Numbered from the stretch's first letter, positions 56,025 through 64,000 are shown. The stretch: DNA of 64,000 nucleotides from Virgibacillus halotolerans (GCF_016908515.1 NZ_JAFBEA010000012.1:80674-144673); one strand, 5' to 3'. The notes: generated from the sequence alone by a model not told the origin. Made by a program: numbers and translations.

Positions 56025-56226
56025 TGTTCTCATCTCCTTCAAAAATAAACAGTTCTTCAATCGTACATTCAAATACCTGAGCAAGTTTATGTGCCAAAAT
56101 CAATGACGGCTTATACTTACCTTTCTCCAAAGAAATAATCGTCTGTCTGGAGACAAGTAACCTTTGTGATAATGCTTCCTGCGTAATATTCATCGCTGTA
56201 CGCTTTTCTTTGATTTTTGTTTTCAT
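56017..56226 (-). CDS. XRE-family helix-turn-helix regulator
   Basis: A 69-residue Cro/CI-type DNA-binding protein. The helix-turn-helix is ITQEALSQRLLVSRQTIISLEKGKYKPS, shown as ITQEALSQRL and VSRQTIISLEKG. It consists of little more than the DNA-binding domain. First gene of a likely four-gene unit: regulator, small membrane protein, yhaQ, yhaP. A 7-bp-arm palindrome at 56247-56262 lies 21 bases upstream of the ATG and is a natural candidate for self-regulation. Confidence 0.88.
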   Translation of the reverse strand: MKTKIKEKRTAMNITQEALSQRLLVSRQTIISLEKGKYKPSLILAHKLAQVFECTIEELFIFEGDENID

Positions 56227-56246
56227 AATATCCCCAACTCTACATA

Positions 56247-56262
56247 GTAAAGTAAACTTTAC
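56247..56262 (-). promoter_or_regulatory. Palindromic candidate operator of the XRE gene
   Basis: GTAAAGT-AA-ACTTTAC, perfect 7-base arms, 21 bases ahead of the XRE start codon. The half-site ACTTTAC recurs at about 56289-56295. Confidence 0.5.
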
Positions 56263-56406
56263 ACTCAGAGTAAATTACTATATGCTTAATGTCAAGGACA
56301 CTTTACAAAAAACACGTGATTTTTTAATTTTCCGTGCAGGATCCCCTGAAATCATTTAGAATAATACAGATAGGAAATTCTTTTATCAGCTCAAGGAGGA
56401 ATAAAA

Positions 56407-56592
56407 ATGAAAACCTTTGCATTAACTGTGTTTAGTCCATCAGGGGAGAAATTACTGGATGAGTCATTTGAAGCAGAAAATAATGAAGAGGCAAAAAAAA
56501 TAGGCCAAACCCGTTTGGATGATGAAGGCTATAGTGAACACACGCACCGCTGTGTATCACCTGAAGCAAAATTAGTATTATTTCATCGATAA
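56407..56592 (+). CDS. yhzD: YhzD-like small protein
   Basis: A 61-residue soluble protein opening KTFALTVFSPSGEKLLDESFEA, split as KTFALTVFSPSGEKLL and DESFEA, which I recognise as the YhzD-like family of Bacillaceae. It may adopt a small alpha/beta fold; function unknown. RBS CAAGGAGGA lies seven bases before the ATG. It is next to yhaR as expected for this genome neighbourhood. A terminator hairpin follows. Confidence 0.7.
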   Translation: MKTFALTVFSPSGEKLLDESFEAENNEEAKKIGQTRLDDEGYSEHTHRCVSPEAKLVLFHR

Positions 56593-56600
56593 GTTTAAAA

Positions 56601-56645
56601 GGCTTCACGAAAATGCCTCGCAGGGTTTTGTGAAGTCTTTTTAAA
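56601..56645 (+). terminator. Terminator of yhzD
   Basis: GGCTTCACGAAAA pairs with TTTTGTGAAGTC (one wobble) and is followed by TTTTTAAAA. Confidence 0.8.
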
Positions 56646-56655
56646 ATTCGCTGTT

Positions 56656-56973
56656 TGCATATACTTTGTTACTCTTGATATAAACTGCGATGTAATAGGA
56701 ATATTGATTTCCGCTACTGGCAGTCGCTTTCCGCGCTCCAATCAACGATTATAAATAGAATCTGGCATTCATGCACAATAACAGTGTAGGAAATACACGA
56801 AGACTCCTGCGGGAACAGCCTTAGGATGCGCGATGTGTATTTCCGAAGCAGTAAGATAAGAAACCCAGCTCAATACATCCCAAGTTATATCTACTTTTAA
56901 GATTCTTTATTTAGAACAATTTTTTCGGTGGGACGAATCCAGGGTGCAGTGTCAACCTTTTAGAGAACAGCTT
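56656..56973. repeat. Intergenic repeat family 1, copy E
   Basis: Starts with a flank shared with copy C (TTGTTACTCTTGATATAAACTGCGA). The core is internally shortened: arms GGAAATACAC (56789-56798) and GTGTATTTCC (56835-56844) pair perfectly and enclose CTCCTGCGGGAA plus CCTTAGGATGCGC. The tail (56920-56973, TTTTTTCGGTGGGACGAATCC...GTCAACCTTT) matches the end of copy A. No gene in this gap. Confidence 0.8.
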
Positions 56974-56984
56974 TAACGTTAAAC

Positions 56985-57764
56985 TTATCTCCCTTTAAAG
57001 GCAGGCTCTCTTTTTTCCAGAAAAGCCTGTACACCTTCCTGATGATCTTCCATATTCCGAAGCTCCCACTGTATCTTTTGTTCTTCTGCTAAATAGTCCT
57101 CCAATGTTGCTTGTTGTTTCCTATGGTATATCATCTTCGTTTTCAGCATTGCTGTGAGAGGCATATGAAGCAGTCGTTGCCCCAGATCTGTTGCCTGTTC
57201 TACCACCTGTTTATCTGTCAGAATATCAACCAGACCCATCGCTTTCGCTTCTGGACCAGCTGCTTGTTTTAACCCCCAAATAAATTGTTTTGCCTGTTGG
57301 ATACCCAATCGTTCTTTTAAAAAGAAATGTCCTCCGCCATCTGGTACCAGCCCGATGCCAATAAACAACATCCCTAATTTTGATTCATTTTGAGCGACCA
57401 CATAATCAGCTGTCAGTGCTAGACTAAGCCCAAGCCCAGCTGCAGATCCTTGAACAGCAGATAGGACAATTTTCGGCATCATATATAATTTCATTGCGAT
57501 TTTTCCAATCGTTGTCATAACTTGATCAAAAAGATTCTTATCCGAAAAGTCTTTCATCATACCAATGTCTCCACCGGCAGAAAATGCGTTACCTTTGCCA
57601 GCCAAAATAACAATTTTATCTTCGTTTTGCTCTACCTGCTCCACAACCCGCAACAATTCTTCAAGCATTTCTTTATTTAACGCATTATAACGCTCCGCAC
57701 GATTCAAATAGATATACGATATATTATTTTTGCTTTCAAATAAAACCGTTTTCAATATTTTCAT
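56985..57764 (-). CDS. yhaR: Enoyl-CoA hydratase/isomerase family protein YhaR
   Basis: A 259-residue crotonase-fold protein. The CoA-binding and oxyanion-hole regions are AGKGNAFSAGGDIGMM and VQGSAAGLGLSLALTADYV. One of the usual hydratase glutamates appears replaced (LFIGIGLVPDGGGHFFL keeps GLVPDGGG), so the exact reaction (hydratase, isomerase or thioesterase) is unclear. AGGGGG lies directly before ATG 57764, so a TTG three codons later (57755) may be the real start. Matches yhaR of B. subtilis in position. Confidence 0.85.
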   Translation of the reverse strand: MKILKTVLFESKNNISYIYLNRAERYNALNKEMLEELLRVVEQVEQNEDKIVILAGKGNAFSAGGDIGMMKDFSDKNLFDQVMTTIGKIAMKLYMMPKIVLSAVQGSAAGLGLSLALTADYVVAQNESKLGMLFIGIGLVPDGGGHFFLKERLGIQQAKQFIWGLKQAAGPEAKAMGLVDILTDKQVVEQATDLGQRLLHMPLTAMLKTKMIYHRKQQATLEDYLAEEQKIQWELRNMEDHQEGVQAFLEKREPAFKGR

Positions 57765-57826
57765 CCCCCTTTACCTCTACGATGTACCTTATTACTATTT
57801 CGACAAGTACTTTTATAACCCTTCAA

Positions 57827-57862
57827 AAAAAAGAAAAACCCGCAGAAAGTTAATTCTGAGAG
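57827..57862 (-). terminator. Probable terminator of yheA
   Basis: On the minus strand AAACTCTCAGAA pairs imperfectly with TTCTGCGGGTTT, followed by TTCTTTTTTT. Confidence 0.65.
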
Positions 57863-57877
57863 TTTAGTTATGTTGTA

Positions 57878-58240
57878 TTATTCTTCTGTTGATTCTTCCG
57901 GCGCACCGTAAAGGTCTTCAAGCGGCTTCGTGATAATCCGGCTCACGTCGTTAATCACAAGGTTTAAACGTTGCTCTTCTTCCATTAATTTAGAAATGTC
58001 CTCATGTTGTTGAACCAATTCTACAACTTTCTGAGCTTGTTGCACTTCTTCTTCTGTAATTTCCTGACCTTGCATTTGTTTTTCTTGCAATTCCATTTGT
58101 GTATCACGGAAACTTTCAAACATTTGCTTTGCAGACGGATCATTCATGACTGCTTCAAAAGCGGTTGTTAAGTTTTTAAATTCCTCACTCTCACGAATTG
58201 CCTTTTCTAAATCATACGCACTATCATAAATATTAGGCAC
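57878..58240 (-). CDS. yheA: YheA (YlbF/YmcA family) protein
   Basis: A 120-residue all-helical protein of the YlbF/YmcA (Com_YlbF) superfamily. The opening NIYDSAYDLEKAIRESEEF and the central KQMFESFRDTQMELQEKQMQG are typical, with acidic C-terminal tail. Paralogues YlbF and YmcA form a complex that modulates RNase Y, but YheA itself has no established role. RBS GAAGGAGG precedes ATG 58240. Confidence 0.85.
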   Translation of the reverse strand: MPNIYDSAYDLEKAIRESEEFKNLTTAFEAVMNDPSAKQMFESFRDTQMELQEKQMQGQEITEEEVQQAQKVVELVQQHEDISKLMEEEQRLNLVINDVSRIITKPLEDLYGAPEESTEE

Positions 58241-58547
58241 GATTTAACCTCCTTCAGTTTTATCTCCGCGGCGTTACGAATGCACTCGCCTCTTCAGCGT
58301 TGTGCTAAATGCCACCAAGCTGCGAAATAAATATGACTAAGAATCAGGTTGGATAAACTATGTTCGCGACGTACTGTGCGTCGATTTCCCTCCTGCACCA
58401 AGTCCACTTTATCTCAGAACTACTATAACAAACGAACTGACTCATGTATACTATTTCATCAAAATGTTTGAAAAGCTATAATTATTTTTTAATCTGGTTA
58501 AGTATTGCTATAATTATAATATCTGACGTCAGAAAGAAGGTTTTCCT
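58241..58547. other. Intergenic region between yheA and the PucR-like gene
   Basis: It holds the divergent promoters. A stretch at about 58262-58350 (CGCGGCG...GAATGCACTCGCC...GCCACCAAGC) on the minus strand faintly resembles repeat family 2, with a CTTGG...GCATT...GGCGA...GCATTCG order, but it is too diverged to call. An ACGTACTGTGCGTCG imperfect inverted segment lies at about 58369-58383. No small gene is supportable. Confidence 0.4.
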
Positions 58548-59435
58548 ATGCTCAAACAACTTAAAAACACATTTGCATCTTTTCGAATATATCATGATGC
58601 GGCAGATACTGCTGAGAATTATCAATGGTTTATGACAGAGGATAATGAAATCATTGGAATGGATAAAGCGGAGCTAACTAAAAAAGATATCGCCATTTTA
58701 TCGGCATTTTTAACACCTTATGATACACATTTTCCCGTCCCGACAGAACAGGAAAAGCTTTGGAAAAAACGAGTCAATGGTTTGGGAACTCAAACAAACA
58801 TAACCCCTTTTCGGTTCGTTTATTTTACGATTAAGAAAAATCAAATCAATTTATTTTCCTTCAAGGAAGCGATTCATGCGTTCTTCGCCAAACCTGTCCC
58901 AATTTTATGGAAAAATGAACAAGAAGGCATAATTATTGAAGAACAATCGTCACTTGTCGAGGAAAATATTTCATACGAACAAATTATTGATGTATTAATG
59001 AGTGATCTTTATGTGAAATTAAATTTTATTGTCGGACCCTACCTGGATCATCTTACAAATATAAACAATCACTATAATCATTTCTTGGAAAATGCTGCTG
59101 TTGCATTATCCTATTCTGAACAATCAGTTATCAGTTATATCGATGCAATCCCTGCTTTATTCGTAAATCAAACGGACGCCTCATTTCGGGAGGAAGTTAC
59201 TTCTTTGATTCTCCAGGAATTTGCTGCCGATGATGAACTGCTCCACACCATCAAGACGTTTATGCATTGTAATTTAAATGTGTCTCTTACTGCAAAAGAA
59301 CTATATATGCATCGAAACAGCTTGCAATACCGCTTAGATAAATTCATTGAAAAAACGGGCATTGATGTACGACAATTTCACCAAGCATTAACGGTTTATC
59401 TCGCCCTACTGGGAAACATGCACAAAGAAGCATAA
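58548..59435 (+). CDS. PucR-type helix-turn-helix protein (YxkF-like)
   Basis: A 295-residue protein whose C-terminus (about 235-290) carries the PucR-type helix-turn-helix: FMHCNLNVSLTAKELYMHRN followed by SLQYRLDKFIEKTGID. The N-terminal 230 residues are a variable sensory region without a motif I recognise. It lies 88 bases upstream of a UgpC/MsmX-type ATPase gene. B. subtilis yxkF is likewise next to msmX, so regulation of the sugar-transport ATPase is a reasonable inference. RBS AGAAAGAAGG precedes ATG 58548. Confidence 0.75.
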   Translation: MLKQLKNTFASFRIYHDAADTAENYQWFMTEDNEIIGMDKAELTKKDIAILSAFLTPYDTHFPVPTEQEKLWKKRVNGLGTQTNITPFRFVYFTIKKNQINLFSFKEAIHAFFAKPVPILWKNEQEGIIIEEQSSLVEENISYEQIIDVLMSDLYVKLNFIVGPYLDHLTNINNHYNHFLENAAVALSYSEQSVISYIDAIPALFVNQTDASFREEVTSLILQEFAADDELLHTIKTFMHCNLNVSLTAKELYMHRNSLQYRLDKFIEKTGIDVRQFHQALTVYLALLGNMHKEA

Positions 59436-59492
59436 TATCTTTGTGCATGTTTCCCATTCCTTGTTTGCCCCTTCTTCTTTATACTAAAGTTA

Positions 59493-59506
59493 GTAAAACG
59501 CTTACA
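59493..59506 (+). promoter_or_regulatory. Possible CcpA (cre-like) site upstream of ugpC/msmX
   Basis: GTAAAACGCTTACA fits the cre consensus TGWAANCGNTNWCA except for its first two bases. It is 18 bases upstream of the start codon, close to a TATACT box at 59480-59485. Carbon-source control of this ATPase is plausible, but the match is partial. Confidence 0.35.
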
Positions 59507-59523
59507 TAAATGGAGGGGATGAA

Positions 59524-60621
59524 ATGGCAGAATTACGATTAGAAAGTATTAAAAAAACATATGACAAAAAGGTACTTGCAGTTCATGACTTTAACTTGGA
59601 TATCGCGGACAAAGAGTTTGTTGTATTTGTCGGACCGTCCGGTTGTGGAAAATCAACAACACTTAGAATGATTGCTGGTCTTGAAGAAATTTCCGAAGGC
59701 TCGCTCTTTATTGATGATAAAAAAATGAATGATGTTGCACCAAAGGATCGCGATATTGCAATGGTTTTCCAAAACTATGCGCTCTATCCACATATGAATG
59801 TGTATGACAATATGGCATTCGGATTAAAGCTTCGTAAATTTAAAAAAGAGGAAATTAAAGCACGTGTCGATAATGCGGCAAAAATTCTTGGCTTGGAAGC
59901 TTTTTTGGACCGTAAACCGAAAGCGCTATCAGGTGGGCAGCGCCAGCGTGTGGCATTGGGACGGGCAATTGTTCGTGATGCCAAAGTATTCTTGATGGAT
60001 GAACCTTTATCCAACCTGGATGCTAAATTACGTGTACAAATGCGTTCAGAAATTCAAAAGCTCCACCAACGTCTGCAAACAACAACGATTTATGTAACAC
60101 ATGACCAAACAGAGGCAATGACGATGGCAACCCGGCTCGTTGTGATGAAAGATGGCATTATCCAACAAGTAGGAGCACCAAAAGATGTTTATGATAAACC
60201 GGATAATGTATTCGTTGGAGGTTTTATCGGATCCCCTTCCATGAACTTCTTAACTGGAATAATCGCAGAAGGAAATTTCGTAATGGGTGATATCAAAATA
60301 AAAATTCCTGAAGGTAAGATGAAAATACTTCGCGATCAAGGCTATAACGATAAAGACATCATATTAGGGATCCGCCCAGAAGACATTCATGATGAACCCG
60401 CATTTATTAATGCAAGCCCGGATACTAAAATCACAGCTTTTATCGATGTTGCTGAGTTAATGGGGGCGGAATCTTATCTCTACTCAAAAGTGAGTGACCA
60501 AGATTTTGTTGCACGTGTTGATTCCCGATCAGACATTATGGGTGGGGAAAACCTGGAATTAGCATTTGATATGAATAGAACACACTTTTTTGATGCAGAA
60601 ACTGAATTACGAATTAAATAA
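59524..60621 (+). CDS. msmX: Multi-sugar ABC transporter ATP-binding protein (UgpC/MsmX family)
   Basis: A 365-residue CUT1-type ATPase. Walker A is [13 protein letters not shown], signature [14 protein letters not shown] and Walker [19 protein letters not shown]-terminal TOBE/regulatory domain spans about 240-365 ([13 protein letters not shown]). MsmX-type ATPases are shared by several sugar importers encoded elsewhere, which fits the lack of permease or binding-protein genes here. RBS GGAGGGG precedes ATG 59524. Downstream is a terminator shared with the spore protein gene. Confidence 0.9.
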   Translation: MAELRLESIKKTYDKKVLAVHDFNLDIADKEFVVFVGPSGCGKSTTLRMIAGLEEISEGSLFIDDKKMNDVAPKDRDIAMVFQNYALYPHMNVYDNMAFGLKLRKFKKEEIKARVDNAAKILGLEAFLDRKPKALSGGQRQRVALGRAIVRDAKVFLMDEPLSNLDAKLRVQMRSEIQKLHQRLQTTTIYVTHDQTEAMTMATRLVVMKDGIIQQVGAPKDVYDKPDNVFVGGFIGSPSMNFLTGIIAEGNFVMGDIKIKIPEGKMKILRDQGYNDKDIILGIRPEDIHDEPAFINASPDTKITAFIDVAELMGAESYLYSKVSDQDFVARVDSRSDIMGGENLELAFDMNRTHFFDAETELRIK

Positions 60622-60644
60622 TAGTAATATATGTACGTTATTAG

Positions 60645-60675
60645 AAAAAGGAGAAGTCGCAGTGACTTCTCCTTT
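60645..60675. terminator. Bidirectional terminator between msmX and SASP gene
   Basis: AAAAGGAGAAGTC pairs with GACTTCTCCTTT around GCAGT; T-runs on both sides serve the convergent genes. Confidence 0.88.
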
Positions 60676-60684
60676 ATGCCATGT

Positions 60685-60888
60685 TTATTTAGGTTGGTTT
60701 CCGTTAAGTTGTTGTTGAGCAGTTGTCACTAAACGTTTAGTGATTTCTCCACCTACAGATCCGTTAGAACGGGAAGTTGAATCTGGTCCAAGTGTTACAC
60801 CAAATTCTGATGCAATTTCATATTTCATTTGATCAAGAGCTTGTTGTACACCAGGTACAACTAATTGGTTTGAATTTGAATTAGCCAT
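60685..60888 (-). CDS. Alpha/beta-type small acid-soluble spore protein
   Basis: A 67-residue DNA-binding spore protein that protects spore DNA from UV and heat. The germination-protease cleavage region is [14 protein letters not shown] (cut after EIA), and the second family block is [22 protein letters not shown] 60888 follows AGGAGGTG. A sigma-G-like promoter lies upstream. In B. subtilis sspB is near yheA, and this is likely its counterpart; alpha/beta SASPs are too alike for a firm symbol. It shows that the organism forms endospores. Confidence 0.95.
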   Translation of the reverse strand: MANSNSNQLVVPGVQQALDQMKYEIASEFGVTLGPDSTSRSNGSVGGEITKRLVTTAQQQLNGNQPK

Positions 60889-60935
60889 GTGTTTTTCACC
60901 TCCTGTAATTCTATTGTTCGCATTTAGTTTAAAGT

Positions 60936-60964
60936 TATTACGAAAATTGATTGGTAAAATGTTC
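60936..60964 (-). promoter_or_regulatory. Possible sigma-G promoter of the SASP gene
   Basis: On the minus strand GAACA (60960-60964), 17 bases, then CGTAATA (60936-60942), close to the sigma-G pattern GHATR-N18-CATWHTA. About 48 bases before the start codon. Confidence 0.45.
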
Positions 60965-60983
60965 ATGTAAGACCAATTCAGCG

Positions 60984-61015
60984 AAAAAAAAGCTCACCCG
61001 TCAGGATGAGCTTTT
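60984..61015 (-). terminator. Terminator of fumC
   Basis: On the minus strand AAAAGCTCATCC pairs with GGGTGAGCTTTT (one wobble) around TGAC, continuing into a T-run. It begins seven bases after the fumC stop codon. Confidence 0.9.
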
Positions 61016-61022
61016 CTACGCC

Positions 61023-62408
61023 TTATTTTGGATGAGTCATTTCTTTCGGATCAACATATTGATCAAATTCCTCTGCTGTCAGTAAATCTAACTTTACTGC
61101 AGTTTCCTTTAACGTTGCGTTATCTGCAAATGCTTGTTTCGCTATTTTAGCAGCATTTTCATAACCAATGTGCGGATTTAATGCCGTTACCAACATTAAA
61201 GAATCATTTAAATTTTTCTCGATTTGTTCATGATTTGGTTCAATGCCTTGTGCGCAGCGCTCATCAAAAGATAGCATGCTGTCGGCAAGGAGCTGACAGG
61301 ATTGTAGGAAGTTATAAGCAATAATCGGCTTGAATACGTTTAATTCAAAATTACCCTGACTTGCAGCAAATCCAATCGACGCATCATTTCCCATTACCTG
61401 CGCAGCAACCATTGTAACTGCTTCACTTTGGGTTGGGTTTACTTTCCCTGGCATAATCGAGCTTCCTGGCTCATTTGCCGGAATTGTAATTTCTCCAATG
61501 CCACATCTTGGACCGCTTGCCAACCAGCGTACATCATTGGCAATTTTCATCAGATCTGCTGCCAATGCTTTTAATGCTCCATGCGCATAAACCGTTTCAT
61601 CATGACTCGTTAAAGCATGAAATTTATTTGCTGAAGAAATGAACGTTTTTCCGGTAAAATCGCTAATTGCTTTACAAACGCGCTCAGAAAATTCCGGATG
61701 TGCATTCAATCCGGTACCGACTGCTGTTCCACCGATCGCTAATTCTTTTACATGCTGTGTGCTTTCTTTGATCATCGCTTCCGACTTCACTAACATGCTG
61801 TGCCATCCACTTATTTCCTGACCTAGCGTTAATGGTGTAGCATCTTGAAGATGTGTCCGACCTATTTTCACAATGTCTTTAAACGCGTTCATTTTTTCCT
61901 TCAATGTGTTTTTCAAAGTAATTAATGCTGGAACAACTGTGTCTTCCAACTCTAAAACTGATGCAATATGCATTGCTGTTGGATACGTATCATTGGAACT
62001 CTGTGATTTATTAACGTCATCATTTGGATGTAAGACAACATCACTGCCCTGTTCTTGTAACCATTTGTTTCCAACAAATGCGATGACTTCATTCACATTC
62101 ATATTGGACTGTGTTCCACTTCCAGTTTGCCAAACAACCAATGGAAAATGGTCATGCAGCTTCCCTTCGATAATTTGTCCGGCAGCATATTCAATCGCTT
62201 CGGCTTTCTTATTATCGAGCAAACCCAGTTCACTGTTTGCCTTTGCAGCACTTTGCTTCAAAATCGCAAACGCTTTAATAATTTCCGTCGGCATTTTTTC
62301 ATTACCTATTGGAAAGTTTTGCTTACTTCTTTGTGTCTGTGCACCCCAATATTTGTCTGCAGGTACATTAATTTCCCCTAGTGTATCTTTCTCTACCCGG
62401 TAATCCAT
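61023..62408 (-). CDS. fumC: Class II fumarate hydratase
   Basis: A 461-residue TCA-cycle fumarase, interconverting fumarate and malate. The superfamily signature is [15 protein letters not shown], with the catalytic serine in its loop. The catalytic histidine is in [10 protein letters not shown] and the substrate site includes [14 protein letters not shown]. Length is the same as B. subtilis CitG (462). RBS GGGGAGG precedes ATG 62408. Monocistronic. Confidence 0.96.
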   Translation of the reverse strand: MDYRVEKDTLGEINVPADKYWGAQTQRSKQNFPIGNEKMPTEIIKAFAILKQSAAKANSELGLLDNKKAEAIEYAAGQIIEGKLHDHFPLVVWQTGSGTQSNMNVNEVIAFVGNKWLQEQGSDVVLHPNDDVNKSQSSNDTYPTAMHIASVLELEDTVVPALITLKNTLKEKMNAFKDIVKIGRTHLQDATPLTLGQEISGWHSMLVKSEAMIKESTQHVKELAIGGTAVGTGLNAHPEFSERVCKAISDFTGKTFISSANKFHALTSHDETVYAHGALKALAADLMKIANDVRWLASGPRCGIGEITIPANEPGSSIMPGKVNPTQSEAVTMVAAQVMGNDASIGFAASQGNFELNVFKPIIAYNFLQSCQLLADSMLSFDERCAQGIEPNHEQIEKNLNDSLMLVTALNPHIGYENAAKIAKQAFADNATLKETAVKLDLLTAEEFDQYVDPKEMTHPK

Positions 62409-62823
62409 CCTATTTCCTCCCCTAAGTATATATGTATTTATTTTAACGCTATTTCTATTGTAACAAATTTTATTGAATTAAAGAAGATTTGCCGATTGGC
62501 AAGCCGGAAAGCGAAGACAGAAGCTAAGGTCGCGCTCATATCGATATCCTAGAAGTTATATTCCCTTAGCAGTGAAAATAATAACTTGCAATTTACGTCA
62601 TAATTGTTACAAATTAATCTATATATGATGATGACACAAATTTGTACCTATTTTTACCACCATTTTCAGCCGAATATCTTTTATAATACAAGATAGGAAA
62701 AAATACTTACAAAACTATTTCTTCTAGAAGACCATTAGACGCAATCATTTATGCTTAAAACAATTATAACGAATCAAAGTCTTCGCTAGATAAAATAGAG
62801 CAACGTGTTCTGAGGAGGTTTAC
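62409..62823. other. Divergent intergenic region between fumC and the phospholipase-like gene
   Basis: 415 bases without a gene. A short stretch at about 62499-62540 (GCCGGAAAGCGAAGACAGAAGC...GTCGCGCTC) resembles the GGAAAGCGAAGACGATGAG part of repeat family 1 and may be a decayed remnant. A TATAAT box at 62682-62687 could serve the downstream gene, but no matching -35 is clear. Confidence 0.4.
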
Positions 62824-63741
62824 GTGTTGCCAAATATTTGGACACATATACTTTTTTGTGAAGATGTGGTTGATGCAGTGAAAAAACCATATCCCTTTTC
62901 ACAAGATGAAACATTGATGAAACTGGGGGCACAAGGACCAGACCCTTTTTTCTATTATAACTTTTGGCCGTGGATAAAAGAAGAACCCGTACACGATGTT
63001 GGAACGGCCATGCATACGAAAAATTGTGGTGCCTTTCTGATGGATATGATCATTGCAGCCAAAGATATGAGTCCCAGAGTGAAGGCTTATGTTGCTGGAT
63101 TTATAACGCACCATGTGTTGGATCGTAACACACATCCGTATATCCATTATCGGGCGGGCTATGAAGGAAGTGATCATCAAAAGCTGGAAGTTTTGATTGA
63201 CACCGCCATGATGAATAAATACCATAATTTAAAATCATGGAAAGCACCTGTATACAAAGAAATTGATGTAGGTAGATCTTTAGATAAGGATGTGCTCGGT
63301 CTTTTACATGAAAATATAAACAAATACTATCCCGAACTTCACAAGGATTCGCCTAAATATATTCAAAAGGCCTATAAGGACATGAGACGTGCTTTAAAAA
63401 TCTTAGCGGATCCATATGGATGGAAAAATGCATTGCTAGGATCGCTTATCTCCTCCTATTCGCATCGGCCGATAAAAGCGGATATTGATTATTTAAATTT
63501 AAATGAAACAACCTGGCATCATCCAGCTACCAATGAACCTTGTAATAAAAGTTTTGTAGCACTTTATAATCAAGGGAGAGCCGAGGGGATTGCCATTTTA
63601 ACCGAAGTACAACATTATTGGAATCATCATAATGTCGAAGCGGAACAAACTTTACGCGAACTAATTGATAATATTTCTTATGATACCGGAAAACCGCTGC
63701 ACTTCAATTTAACCAATCATTATAGTGATCCAATTGTATAA
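62824..63741 (+). CDS. Zinc-dependent phospholipase C-like protein
   Basis: A 305-residue protein of the Zn-dependent phospholipase C-like family. The histidine/aspartate pattern supports this: WTHILF at the N-terminus, LGAQGPDPFFY, the helix segment FITHHVLDRNTHPYIHYRAG, and DTAMMNKYHN. In family members these bind three zincs. There is no signal peptide, so it probably acts inside the cell, unlike secreted clostridial alpha-toxin relatives, and its substrate is unknown. The start is GTG 62824, five bases after GAGGAGG; TTG 62827 is an alternative. Confidence 0.78.
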   Translation: MLPNIWTHILFCEDVVDAVKKPYPFSQDETLMKLGAQGPDPFFYYNFWPWIKEEPVHDVGTAMHTKNCGAFLMDMIIAAKDMSPRVKAYVAGFITHHVLDRNTHPYIHYRAGYEGSDHQKLEVLIDTAMMNKYHNLKSWKAPVYKEIDVGRSLDKDVLGLLHENINKYYPELHKDSPKYIQKAYKDMRRALKILADPYGWKNALLGSLISSYSHRPIKADIDYLNLNETTWHHPATNEPCNKSFVALYNQGRAEGIAILTEVQHYWNHHNVEAEQTLRELIDNISYDTGKPLHFNLTNHYSDPIV

Positions 63742-63742
63742 G

Positions 63743-63780
63743 AAATAAGGCCAGGCGCATAGCCCGGCCTTATTTCTTAT
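63743..63780 (+). terminator. Terminator of the phospholipase-like gene
   Basis: AAATAAGGCC (63743-63752) pairs with GGCCTTATTT (63766-63775), with C-rich loop and TTATTG after it. Confidence 0.85.
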
Positions 63781-63782
63781 TG

Positions 63783-64000
63783 TCTCAACATTCGCAGAGT
63801 AAAATTAACATATAGGCCTTGATAGAATTAGAAAAGATGGTGATACACTGCCCAACTTGACTTTTGATAGAGCCTTTTCGTTAATTTTGTCGCTTTTTAT
63901 TATCGCATTTATATATAAGAGCATGTTGATTTCTTAAGATGGGTGTTATTCCGCCGTCCAGGATCGATCTGGGCGGATGCGCATCCTTAGGGCATGGCCT
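63783..64000. repeat. Intergenic repeat family 1, copy F (runs off the window)
   Basis: The reverse complement of 63793-63911 matches the tail of copy D (GCGACAAAATTAACGAAAAG and TCTATCAA). The end module follows (TTGATTTC...GTGTTATTCCGCCGTC...GGATCGATC). It then enters GGCGGATGCGCATCCTTAGGGC, also found in copy B. The remainder is beyond the window. Confidence 0.8.

Noticed and set aside
61639..62403. Plus-strand frames opposite fumC (for example 61873-62403)
   Set aside because: Antisense shadows of a strongly conserved enzyme gene, with no start site or family match.

Overview
The window looks like a chromosomal segment from a low-GC, endospore-forming Bacillaceae. A halotolerant genus of the Virgibacillus/Oceanobacillus type is my best guess, from base composition, the OpuA and GbsR osmoprotection genes, the alpha/beta-type spore protein and gene order. 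The order closely follows, as I recall it, the comK-yhj-addAB, yhf, pbpF-hemEHY, ecs-hit and yha blocks of Bacillus subtilis. Most of the window is therefore ordinary core genome. I see no phage, integrative element, CRISPR array, rRNA or tRNA.

Layout. 1-3.1 kb: the start of a TSUP-family exporter, an FMN reductase and a KstD-like flavoprotein. 3.1-13.6 kb: addA and addB (recombination), signal peptidase I, a TVP38-type membrane protein, a YhjD-like protein and comK. 13.9-20.4 kb: lcfB with a near-perfect FadR operator, a GNAT acetyltransferase, lplJ, yhfI, the 43-codon yhfH and pepF. 20.5-27.3 kb: hemE-hemH-hemY, pbpF and the divergent heme monooxygenase hmoB. 27.6-32.5 kb: a DsbB-like/thioredoxin pair, liaFSR, a PAP2 phosphatase and a ferritin-like protein. 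33-38.5 kb: an M20 amidohydrolase, a katE catalase broken by one in-frame TGA behind a sigma-B-like promoter, and ecsAB. 39-49 kb: hit, trpP with a TRAP-type site on its ribosome binding site, yhaH, opuA with a divergent GbsR-family regulator, a DUF3267 protein, prsA, yhaL, yhaM and a second gbsR. 49-57.8 kb: yhaN-yhaO, an XRE regulator/membrane protein/ABC exporter cassette, yhzD and yhaR. 57.8-64 kb: yheA, a PucR-like regulator with a UgpC/MsmX-type ATPase, an SASP gene, fumC and a zinc-dependent phospholipase C-like protein.

Common themes are envelope maintenance and secretion (SipS-type peptidase, PrsA, PBP1, LiaFSR, Ecs, disulfide formation), osmotic stress (OpuA and two GbsR-type regulators) and DNA repair (AddAB, YhaNO).

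The least ordinary content is intergenic. A multi-module repeat family is present in six places (about 10.4, 26.4, 27.3, 32.5, 56.7 and 63.8 kb). The 10-bp arms closing its core change together between copies, so pairing is kept while sequence drifts. A second hairpin repeat family flanks the sip-yhjE pair in inverted orientation. A 53-bp tandem repeat lies between ecsA and hit. I did not find a convincing new multi-gene system. The repeats, the interrupted catalase and the rearranged scoC-equivalent locus are the best leads.
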